From assembly GCA_963921195.1 (NCBI GenBank), contig OY992540.1, positions 44,167,890-44,231,889 of the forward strand: 64,000 bases of DNA, in the 5' to 3' direction. The position numbers and the translations under genes are program-made. Of this stretch, positions 44,349 through 54,800 are shown piece after piece; within the stretch, counting starts at the first letter, position 1, and each line of letters begins with the position of its first letter. The DNA comes from Pegoplata infirma. Lineage: Eukaryota > Arthropoda > Insecta > Diptera > Anthomyiidae. Under the pieces are notes generated by a model. That model saw only the letters and a list, made by a program, of their open reading frames with translations, ran no database searches and was not told where the DNA came from.

Positions 44349-45261
44349 TAGAGTTGTCAACCGATTAAGAATAATTCGATTAATCGACCAAACAAAATTA
44401 AACTCTTGTTCGATCAATTTAAAAATGATGATTTTCGATTAACGAATAAATCGATTAATTATGTCAATTAATCGAACAATTATTTTTTTTATACCCTCCA
44501 ACTACAGTATCGAAATACATGTCAAGGACCCCATAACATACATATAGTTTATTATTGATCATGCCACGATACAGCCCAAAACAAAAGAGCTATACTCCTG
44601 AAGTTTGGCACAATTATGTCTTATGGTCATAAGATGGTTAAGTTCGGTGGCAAAATCAGACGAGGGGTAAAATTTTCCCTCTTAAAAAACTAAAACACCA
44701 CCAGAAAACAATTTTTTTTGGGTTTTTTGTTCAACAAATGAAATATTTTTATGCCATATGATGTCCATTGGCCTGCATTTGGACCAAGAAGATTAGGAAA
44801 TGCTATTTTTTGGCCCGCCCCCTTTTAAGGACTTGGTTATAGAAAATAATACAAAATAATATGTGTTTTTAGCAGTAAATATGGAAGAAATTAATTTGAA
44901 AACATTTATGAAGAGGGAAAAGGTGTCATCCCCCCCCCCTCCGAATCCCACAAACTTAAAAACTATTCAAATTTTAAGTTTTTTATGCATTTTTTACAAA
45001 AAAAAAGTAAATTCAGTTATTCAATGTATAACTTTTTTACTTATTTTTTGTTAATAAAATATTAAAAATTTTATTTTTATGTTTTTTGTATGAATTATTT
45101 ATTTTTTTGTTAATAAAAATATTTTGTAATAACCACTTTGTATTCGTTATTCTCATCGATTAATCGAATACTTTTTAGATTTAATCGTTTTAAAGAACGA
45201 ACAAGAAACAATTATTTGAATAATTCGAAAAAAGTTGAAAGGCGAATAATTGACAACTCTA
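44349..45261. mobile_element. Non-autonomous hAT TAGAGTTGTCAA, TSD ATTAATAC
   Basis: TAGAGTTGTCAACC and the right end TTGACAACTCTA are inverses. ATTAATAC is at 44341-44348 and 45262-45269; the empty site reads ATCTATTAATACCCTCC, the host consensus apart from one base. Near both tips are ATTCGATTAATCGA motifs. The middle (44490-44940) is a variant-A DINE-1-like fragment (ATACCCTCCAACTACAGTAT, GTCAAGGACCCCATAACATA), so a DINE-1-like element lies in a hAT that lies in a DINE-1-like element. Confidence 0.88.
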
Positions 45262-45478
45262 ATTAATACCCTCCACAATGCCCTTTTTAAGTAATAGTAA
45301 GTTTTCCAACGTGAAAAAAATAACAATTTTGGTTAGATATATTTTATTTTAAATTTTTTTTTAGTGTAAAATTTTTTTCGAGTGTAATTTTTTTTAGTGT
45401 AAAAATATTTTTGGGTGACAAAAATACGTTGTCAAATATTTTGTGAATTACCGATGTGTTTAAAACTTGTTTAACGGG

Positions 45479-46358
45479 TAGTGTTTATAAACCGGTTCAC
45501 TGGTTAACCGAAAAACCGGTTTTTTCCTAAAATTTCGGTTTTTTTGCAAACCGGTTAACCGGAATTGAAGATTTCCAGTGCACCGAAAACCGGTTTTTTT
45601 CTGTCGGTTAACCGGTTTTTTAAATACATTCAAAACGGAATATTTTCGCAAATATTAGGGTTTACACTTATTTTTTATGATATTTTCAAAATTTCGTTGA
45701 AAACACATTAAAAATCCGCGAGAAAGAACGTCTAAAATATTTTTTGTCTTCAAGAAACAATTTTCTAAATAGGAATTTTATTCTGAAACTGATAAAAATT
45801 TGAAATACTCACCGTTGTAAGCATTTTTTTTGAAAATTTCATGAAAAACTTAATAAGTGACTGTTAACCAGATACTAAAATTCCTGTTAATAGCGAAATT
45901 GTCAATAAAAGAAAATAAAAATAAAATTCGGAACTGCAACTTACTTATAACGAAAAAATGTATTTTTCTAAAGATTAGATTAAAGAGGCCCTATGCACTG
46001 CGAGCAGAATGATCCTTTGTGCAGCAATTTTTCTAAACAAAACCATTACAAATTAAATTGAAGTTCTAGTGAATATGGTCCATTAAAGTACATTATTTAA
46101 CTATCGCTTTTTTATAGCGTAATAGTTGCAAACTTTGCTGAAAGAAACAAATATGTTAACTTAAGCTATATTCGCTTTATTATTTAATAAAAGTAAGCTA
46201 TTTTCAAGTATTTTTTGTTTTTTTCAGTTAAAGAAAATAAAACCGGTTAACCGGTTTTTTTATTCCGGTTTAACCGGGAAAACCGGTTAACCGAAAAAGC
46301 TGATTTTCGGTTAACCGATAAACCGGTTTTCCAAAATGTCGGTTTTTTATAAACACTA
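45479..46358. mobile_element. Non-autonomous hAT TAGTGTTTATAAA, TSD TTAACGGG
   Basis: TAGTGTTTATAAACCGG and its counterpart TTTTTTATAAACACTA are inverses. TTAACGGG is exact at 45471-45478 and 46359-46366, and the empty site TTTAACGGGTTTTCAACACG is the host consensus. Both ends are built of AACCGGTTAACCGG repeats; the middle is plain AT-rich DNA. Confidence 0.9.
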
Positions 46359-46534
46359 TTAACGGGTTTTCAACACGTGAATTTAAGGTGAAACGAATCT
46401 GAAATTCACGGTTTTGCTAATAACTTTTGAACCACTTGAATATATGTACTTTATAGGGTCTTAGACTAATATTTCGAAGTGTAACAAACGGAATGACAAA
46501 CTTATATATACCCTCTATCACTAAAGTGGACTAT

Positions 46535-47345
46535 CTAATTGTATTTTAAAATTGTCCAAATATATTTTAAAATTGTCCAAATATATTTTAAAAATGTATG
46601 AATTTTAAAATTCTCCAAATTTATTTTAGAATTGTCCAAATGTAGTTTAAAATTGTCCAAATGTATTTTAAAATTGTCCAAATACATTTTAAAATTGTCC
46701 AAATGTATTTTTAAGTTGGCCAAATCCTATTTAAACTTTGAATTTGAAAATTGCCCAAATGTAGTTAAAAATTTTCCAAATGTATTTTAAAAATGCCCAA
46801 ATGTATTTAAAAATTGTCCAATTGTTTTAAAAGTTTTCCAAATGTCTTTTCAAAATTATCCAAATGTATTTTAAAATTGTCCAAATGTATTTAAAAATTC
46901 TCCAAATGTAGTTTAAAATTGACCAAATATATTTTAAAATTGTACCATTGTATTTTAAAATATTCGGAACTCATTAAGAATACCGAACTTACTTAAAATT
47001 ACAAAAAAAAAATATGACCTTGATTTTTGACCTCTAAAAAGGAAATACATTTGGGCAAGTTTAATATACATTTAGACAATTTTGAAAATACAATCTGGAC
47101 AATTTTAAAATTAATTTGGATAATTTAAAAATATATTTGGACTATTTTAAATACATTCGGACAATTTTAAAATTCATGTGGACAATTTTAAAATATATTC
47201 GAACAATTTTAAAATACATTTGGAAAATTTTAAACTACATTTGGACAATTTTAAAATATATTTGGACAATTTTAAAAAAAAATTAGACAATTTTAAAAAA
47301 CATTTGGAAATCTTTACAATACAATTGGAAATGGTGTAGAGTGAG
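46535..47345. repeat. Inverted satellite, 20-bp unit AAATGTATTTTAAAATTGTCC
   Basis: From 46535 to about 46960 the unit AATTGTCCAAATGTATTTTA repeats about twenty times; from about 47085 to 47345 its inverse AATACATTTGGACAATTTTA repeats about twelve times. The 130-bp centre is unrelated. It ends AATTGGAAATGGTGTAGAG, shared in inverse with the left border of the array at 51356. It lies between the halves of the DINE-1-like terminal hairpin. Confidence 0.8.
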
Positions 47346-47357
47346 GGTATAAAAAGT

Positions 47358-47721
47358 GACTCTTTCTTTTGTATCACTTAGAACATTTTTGGAGCGTGAG
47401 AAAGATTTTTTATATTTAGAATTTTTTTAAAAAATGTTCACCAAAAACTCTAAACTTTGATCAAACCTTTAAAATGTTGAAATTTGGCTGAAATGTAAAT
47501 GAAAGTTTATCGCAAGTTTTATGAAAGATCAAGAGAACGATTTTTTAAAAAAATTTCTTGAGCAAAGAAAAAATGACATATTTAGAAATTTTTTGACAAA
47601 TTTAAAATAGCGATATCTCGAAAACCGCTCAACCGATTTCAGAAACTTTTTGATAATTATATTCAACATGCCAAAATTTGGTATTTAATATAACCAGTAG
47701 CGAAGTTTTGAGTGCGCATGC
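47358..47721. other. No gene recognised
   Basis: AT-rich with one mixed phrase, GCGATATCTCGAAAACCGCTCAACC-type sequence near 47609, also found in loose form at 36810 and 53760. Confidence 0.35.
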
Positions 47722-47723
47722 TA

Positions 47724-48256
47724 CACAGAAAAAAATAAAAAAAAAATTTTGTAAATTTTTAATACCATTGAGTAAAAAATTACTCAATTTTGCATCAGTA
47801 AACGATTTAATAGTATTGAGTAAACTTTTAATAAAAATTTATTAAATGTTTGCCAAAAAATTTAAGTAAATTTTTATTTGACAGAATTAAAACTTTATTT
47901 AAAATTTTTCGTTTTTTTAATTAAGTTTTTTTATCAATTTATTTTTTTTTAAGTTTAAAAAAGTTTTACTTTTTTTTTACTAAAAAAAACTTTTTTTCAA
48001 ACTTTTACCACATATATTTATGTCTTAAAGACATAGAAAAATTTCATAAAGATAATTTTAAACTTTTATATACATATACAAAAAACCATAAACTAAATGA
48101 GAATACTATTAAATTTTTATTAAATTATTTACTTAAATTTTTTAAAAAACTTTTGAGTAAGTTTTTAATTGCGTCAATTAAAAAATTACTCAAATTTTTT
48201 TGGGAAATTTAAACAAGTGATTACTTAAAATGTATTCCCCTATATTTTTTTCTGTG
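47724..48256. mobile_element. MITE CACAGAAAAAAAT, TA target, 533 bp
   Basis: CACAGAAAAAAATA and TATATTTTTTTCTGTG are inverse ends. TA is at 47722-47723 and 48257-48258. The interior is mirrored (GAGTAAAAAATTACTCAATT and AATTAAAAAATTACTCAA). It lies about 550 bp upstream of the Cen start codon. Confidence 0.72.
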
Positions 48257-48699
48257 TAGCGTATCATTTATAATTTTTTGGGCATCCGTTTCACTGCCTG
48301 AAAAAAATTATGTATTAAAAAATGTTTATTCAATGGAAACATTTTCAGTACAGTTACTTATACTGTCGTGTCTTAAAGTTGCCCAAATTTATTGATAATT
48401 TTTTTTTTTGCAAATCTTCTTAGAATATAACTAAATCTAGTACCTGTTGTAATCCTGGTAAATTTTTGAGATTAAATATTTACCCAAAATAAATTTTTGG
48501 CATATGACAACAAAAATCCTTTCCGCGAATATTTGAAGTCGAAAAAATCCTACCTGTTTAAGAAGGCAGCTGTCGGAAATTATAAAATTTGGCCCACAGG
48601 TAGTTCTTAAATTGTAACATAAAATAAAGTTTGTATAAATTGTATAAGCAAAACAACGACAGGACACAGTCTAGTCTAACGCTTCGTTACGAACGTGAT

Positions 48700-48810
48700 A
48701 ACTAAACTACTCTCAGTCACTCTCGTAAAATTACAGTTAAACTGTTAATAAAAATTTGTAAAACAAATAATAAAATTAAATTTTTAGAACTTTGAAAGAA
48801 ATCTCTTAAA
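48700..48810 (+). promoter_or_regulatory. Candidate initiator and 5' UTR of centrocortin-like gene
   Basis: CTCTCAGTCACTCTC contains the arthropod initiator TCAGTC with its A at 48715. That would give a 5' UTR of about 96 nt. No TATA box is seen 25-35 bp upstream. It rests on one hexamer, so confidence is low; an upstream non-coding exon cannot be excluded. Confidence 0.35.
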
Positions 48811-48880
48811 ATGGTGAATATAAATGTTAATTTCAATCAACTTGAAAAAGATATTGAAAATTTTACTTCGGTGGATGAAC
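48811..48880 (+). CDS. Cen: Cen exon 1
   Basis: Encodes MVNINVNFNQLEKDIENFTS then VDE and the first base of a split His codon; donor GTAAGTTAAG at 48881. Intron 1 is 327 bp, AT-rich, without recognised repeats, and ends TTTTGTTTTAG. Confidence 0.82.
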
Positions 48881-51800
48881 GTAAGTTAAGAAAATTAACC
48901 AAAAAAAAGTTTGATTAAAGTGGTTGTTAAATAAAAAAGCTTAATCAATTAAATTTTTAATTAATATAATTAAAAATTTATAAAAAATAATCTCAAATAA
49001 CGTAGTTGTAAGAAAAAAACAATATTTGAATGGCTTTTGAAACTCGCAACATCAATTATATTTTTAATTGAATAGATTAAAACATTAATTGAATTTAACG
49101 GTTTTTCAACCAGAATTTTAATTACCTGAATGTTATCAATCCTGTATAATTATAAGAATTGTCTTTAACCGCTTAATAATTTTTAAATTTATTATCTTTT
49201 GTTTTAGATCTTCAATTGGCTGCCGAATTGGGTAAAACTTTACTGGAACGCAATAAAGAATTGGAAACTCTTTTAAAGGATCACAAACATACCATAGAAG
49301 AACAAGAACAGGAAATTGTGGTAAGTACCTTTTAGAATTAAGTTAAAAATTTTAAATTTGTTTCTGTCTTATTTAAAAGATCCTTTTGCCATTTTTTTAA
49401 TAGACAGTCTTTTAAAATTGTTTTGTGCAAATATGGAAATTGTTATTTTTTGTTTCATGGTTTCTAAGTTTTACTTTGTTGCAACTCCTGCATCATTAAC
49501 TTAAATGCATGACTGGCATTTAGAATTGTTAATAAATGGCGCCAAGATCAATTAATGATCGTTAGAGTTCAATGCTTTTATAGATCACTATAACAAACCC
49601 ATAAAAGTACAAAAACTGAAGCTGAAAAAATTTTAACGATTTTTCTTTAACTTTTACCATATGAAATTGTTGTAATACCTTGTTTTTGTTTTGTTTTTTT
49701 GGTTATACCTGATTGGTTTTAAAACGACATACTTTTTTTTTTGTTTGTGCATCTTACAAATGCAGAACACCCAAATTCCAAAACGGAAAAAGAGATCTTT
49801 GTAACACTTGAAATTTTAATCAAGCATAACATTTTATTTAACCCATTAAATGAGGGGAACAAAGAAATTTTATAAAGATTAATTGATATTTGAAAAAAGA
49901 TTAAATGAAATTCATTTAAAATGTATAGAAATTCCATCAAAATCAATCGAATTTTGTAAGAGATTATAAAAGTTAACTAGAAATTTTTAAATGAATGAAA
50001 TTTGAAAAATATCAATCAAAATTCGTAGCAAATCACAGATGGCATTTAATCGAAATAAATATGTATTTGATCAAAATCAATCGAATTCCGTTCTGAAGTT
50101 GTTTCAAAGATTTCTTATAAAAACGTAAAACGAATTAATTTTAGGGAATGAAACCACTTTCATTTAATTTAAAACCACTGTGATTTTTGAAAGTGATTTC
50201 ATTCCGAAAATAAATAATCGTTTTGCGTTTTACGAGTAAACCACTTACACTGTGGAACAAATTCAGGTTAGCAAAAGTTAGGTCGATTCTGAGAGTGAGG
50301 GGTGAAAATAGAGGCTAAATTAGAAGACCCGTATCGCGGCGTTGGTTTATGTTAGTTCGAATTTTTTTTTAATCGACCTTCGAACTTTGCAGTCAAATGC
50401 CGATTTTCAGCATATTGTTTATATGGTTTTTTGGCTATAACTCGTCGACTAATTGATATTTTTTCAATCCGTAAAAGCCAAATTATTGCTAGAGATCTGT
50501 CCAAAAATTAAAATTTTTTAGAAAATTGATTTAGAAAATTTTTGTGGTGCTTATGAAGCAAAATGTTGGAAAAATTATTTCTTTTTGAAAATATTTTCCA
50601 ACATTTTGCTTCATAAGCACCACGAACATTTTCTAAATAAATTTTTTAAAAAATTTTAATTATTGGACAGGTCTCTAGCAATAATTTGGCTTTTACAGAT
50701 TGAAAAAAAATCAATTAGTCGACGAGTTATAGCCAAAAAACCATATAAACAATATGCTGAAAATCGGCATTTGACTGCAAAGTTCGAAGATCGATTAAAA
50801 AAAAAAATCGAACCTGAATTTGTTCTACAGTGTTATTCAACTTCTGAACAGAATTGAGTCTGTGACTTGCTCCATTAATTGAAATTTGAAATTCATCTTC
50901 TACGAATTTCAATTCATAATTTTCAAAGTTCAGCTGATATTTTTCCAATTCAAATTAATAATTTTAGAATTTCAATTGATCTTTTAGAAATTTCAGTTGA
51001 CCTTTTTCAGATCTTTTTTAAATTTTTAATACTCCTTTTTAAATTTAAGAATAGCACTGATCTTCAAGGAATTTAAATCATTTTCAAAATTCAATTGATA
51101 TTTTTAAAATTTTTATTTTTGAACTTTTACAAATTTCAATTTATATTTTTCAATTTCTGTTATTTTTTCTAAAATTTGTCTTTCAAATTTCATTGATTCT
51201 TTTGGAATTTAATACGATTTTTTTAATTTTTTCGAAATTTTAAATTTCAAATGTCTTTTAAGAATTAAAATTTATCAAATTCTGTTTAATTTTTATTAAA
51301 AAATAAATATTGTCTTATATTAAAATATTATATTTTTAGTAGGTTTATTCTACACCATTTCCAATTGTACTTCAGAAATTATCAATTGTATTTCAGAAAT
51401 TATCAATAGTATTTTAGAAATTATCAATTGTATTTCAGAAGTTATCAATTATATTTCAGAATTTATAATGTATATCAGAAATTATCAGTTATATTTCAGA
51501 ATATATCAATTGTATTTCAGAAATTATGAATTGTATTTCAGAATTTGTCAATTTTTTTTCAGAAATTATCAATTGTATTTTAGAAATTTTCAATTGTTTT
51601 ACAAAGGTTAGTTTCTGAAATACAACTGATAATTTCTGAAATGCAATAGATTATTTCAGAAATACAATTGATAAATTCAGAAATGCAATTGATTATTTCT
51701 AAAATGCAATTGATTAATTCTGAAATACAATTGATAACTTCTGAAATACAATTTATAATTTTAGAAATACAATTGGAAAAGTTGTAGCTCCAGGTAATTT

Positions 51801-54800
51801 TTCTTTACTACCCTGCAAAAAAAGTCATTACCACTTCTCAGTGGAGTGCTTTAAAACTACAACAAATGTAATGAAATACAACAAAAATAACAAAAAACAC
51901 AAGACAAAAATACACAAACAATTTTTTTCTAGTCCAGAATACATAGATATTTAGCACTTAACTCATTACCTATCGCGACACCTCCATACAAATGTAAGTA
52001 GATATTCAGTAGATAAGAACTACTCCGTGGAAGTAGTTGGAAGTTGTTTGAAAGCTCGGAGTACTTCTTATCTACTGAATATCTACTTACTTTTGTATGG
52101 GAGTGTCGCGGAAGGTAATGAGTTAAGTGCTGAATAACAACTTTTTATGGAGTAGAAAAAACTGTTTGTGTGTTTTTTTCTTGTGTTTTTTGTTATTTTT
52201 GTTGTATTTCATTACATTTGTTGTAGTTTTAAAGCACTCCACTGAGAAGTACTCCGCACTTTTTTTGCTGGGTAATTACACCAAATATTCTTTTAGAATA
52301 ATTTTTAAGAAAAAAAATTTTCTGCTTAAAATTTATTTATGTTGGTCAACCAAAATGTGTTTCGATCTCGTCAAGATCTAATCTACACTATTTAAATTGA
52401 TATTTTTCTAATTTCAATTGATTTTTTTTGAAAATCATGTATAATCTGTTTGGAATTTTCATTTAATTGGTCATTTTCGAACTTCAGTTCATCTTAAACG
52501 TATCAGTCGACACGTATTTTTGCTCTAGACGATATTCCTGTTAGTTCAGGAGTTATCAAAGTTTTTTCGAAGGTCCCGATAAGCCGAGACACCCCAACCT
52601 TAAAATTGTCTCTTTTATATATATTTTAAGTTTTATGCAAATCGGTTCATAAGGGTTGAGATACTTTCCTTGTAAATTAAATTAATATTTCTAAAATTTC
52701 AAAAGTATTTTGATTTTATATTTAGAAAATTTCAATTGTTTCAAATCTATTAAGTCCAAAATGGAATCTTCGAATTATAAATGACCTTGTCCAATGTTAG
52801 CAAAACATAGACGTAAAAATTATAGAGACAGACTGCCAACTATGTGCCTAAACAGAACAATTACGGTATGGTCCCTTTTCATATAAGTTTAACCGGAAAC
52901 GACACGAAAATTTCTCTCTCATTTCACAACACTCCAATGCTCCTATATTTAAAAAAGAAAAACATTCAGATTTTTTTAATTTTCAAAAATTAAAAAGCAT
53001 TTATTTCGAGCTCGAGGCCAATAGTGAAAATAACTTATTTTTACTAGTGTCCGATATTTCGAAACTCTTTGAGTATCATCATCTGGGCTTGTAAAAAATA
53101 ATTTATATAAAACACCGACTTTAAAATTACTATTTTTTTTTACAAGCCCAGACACGGTGAGCCTCAGCGATGTTTAGGTTGAACTTTAGTGTCGACGAAA
53201 AGTGTAAACGCAGTTCTGTTAACTGTTAACAGCGAAATCGTAGCAGCTCGCATTCGCTAGATATCGCGAAATTAGTATTTTTGTATTTTCTAAAATTTTG
53301 ACAATGAAGTTTTTAAATATCTTTAAAAATTGAGTATGCAGATTTAATTGTATTTATTTACAGGTCACAAAACATTTAACATTGAAATCATATCTTCTTA
53401 ATTTCGCCAAAAATCGCAAAATTAAAAAAAAAAAAAAAATTGGAAAAATGTTTATTTTTCGCGTAAATTAGCAGTTTTACCGCCTTTAACCACATAAAAT
53501 TTAAACTGCATACAATATATTTGTCGTTTCTTTGATTTTTAAAGAAAAAAAATAATAATTAATAAAAAAGCTTGAACAGTAATTTCGCAATTTCTCGGGA
53601 AATTTATCGTCTATTATTTTTATGCTTGCAGTTTTGTCAACTTTAATAACCTCGAATTCAAACCGCATACCACATTTTTGTCGTTAATTGAAGTAAATGT
53701 TTTAACAGACCAAAAATAACACAAACTAATGAATAAATAGTAGTTTAGCGAGTTTTTTTAGCGATATCTCGAAAAATTGAGTAGCTAGAATTTAAATGTT
53801 AACAGCCTTATAACCTTTAATCAATAGCAAATCATACTGCACTTCGTGATTTTCAACAATGTTAAAGAAACTTCTTTTTTTAATCAAAACAAGAAATACA
53901 CCCAAAAAGCTTTTCGCTATTACTTGCGAAAGTGAGCAGCTATAATATTTTTGTGGGTAGTTTTAATTTCTTCCAACATGCTCAAATCAAACTGCATACC
54001 ACTTTTTTTTATTATTTCTAAAGAACCAGTTTTAAAATATAAATAAATAATAAACAAGTGAGAGTGTTAAATTCGGCTGTGCCGAATCTTTTATACCCTC
54101 CAACACGTAAAAAAAAAACAGGGGCGTCTTTTTTTTTTTTGGGGGGGGGGGGGGGGTAAAGTTTGTTGGACACAACCTCCCTGGATCCAACTGCAAGACT
54201 ATGAACTTCTTTTGACATAACAATGTTTCGTTTGCTAAGCAAAAGTACAAAAAACCTTTAAAAAATGGCTTTTTTTAGAGTTTTTTTTAGTTCTTAAGAG
54301 GGGAACTTTTTTCCCCCTGAACCGATTTTGCCCATGTTCGAACTTAACCAGTCCAATAAAATGAGACATCTTCGTGCCAAATTTCAGGAGTCTAGCGCTT
54401 TTACTTTGGACTGTATCGTGTCTTCCACAGACGGACGGACGGACGGACAGACGGACATCGCTAGAATGTCTTAGAATGGTTTTGTGACATTGAATCTTGT
54501 AGAAAACGAACTGCACTTACACTTTTCGTCGACACTAAAGTTCAACATAGACATCGCTGAGGCTCACCGTGCAGATAATGGTACCTAAAGTGTATCGAAA
54601 TATCGGCAAATTACTACACACAAAAAATTATTGGCTAAAAATTTTCAATTAAATCTATTGATCAACAAAATTAAAATAAGTCAATCAATGTTTTGATTGA
54701 AATTTTTTTCAACATACAAAATTTTTTTTCGGTTTAATTTATTTAAATAGAATAATTCAAAAATATACAAAATAATAGGGTTTTACTTTTTTTTATTGTT

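Larger units (their letters stand above)
44306..47357 (-). mobile_element. DINE-1-like element split by two hATs and a satellite
   Basis: Host parts are 44306-44348, 45262-45478, 46359-46534 and 47346-47357. It starts ATAGAAAAGTTAAATTCGAC, CTTGGCCAAATCT; continues CCTCCACAATGCCCTTTTTA; then TTTTCAACACGTGAATTTAA; then GACAAACTTATATATACCCT, CTATCACTAAAGTGGA; and closes after the array with GTGAGGGTATAAAAAG. Copies elsewhere read ATCACTAGAGTGGAGGGTAT, so the array sits in the terminal hairpin. Confidence 0.75.
53045..54614. mobile_element. Small palindrome host of the CACGGTG element
   Basis: AGTGTCCGATATTTCGAAAC and GAGTATCATCATCTGGGCTT at 53045-53090 correspond inverted to TACAAGCCCAGA (53141-53152) joined with TAATGGTACC and GTGTATCGAAATATCGGC (54576-54610). 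Once the insert is removed this is one hairpin of about 150 bp; the uninterrupted left arm gives an independent empty-site reference for the insertion. Confidence 0.65.

Noticed and set aside
46535..47345. Regular 20-bp units suggesting a CRISPR-like array
   Set aside because: There are no unique spacers, the whole unit drifts, the second half is inverted, and the context is a fly transposon; it is a satellite.
54018..54250. Two overlapping frames with a poly-Pro/poly-Lys run
   Set aside because: They come from the poly-T/poly-G junction of the variant-A DINE-1-like copy, translated in two frames.
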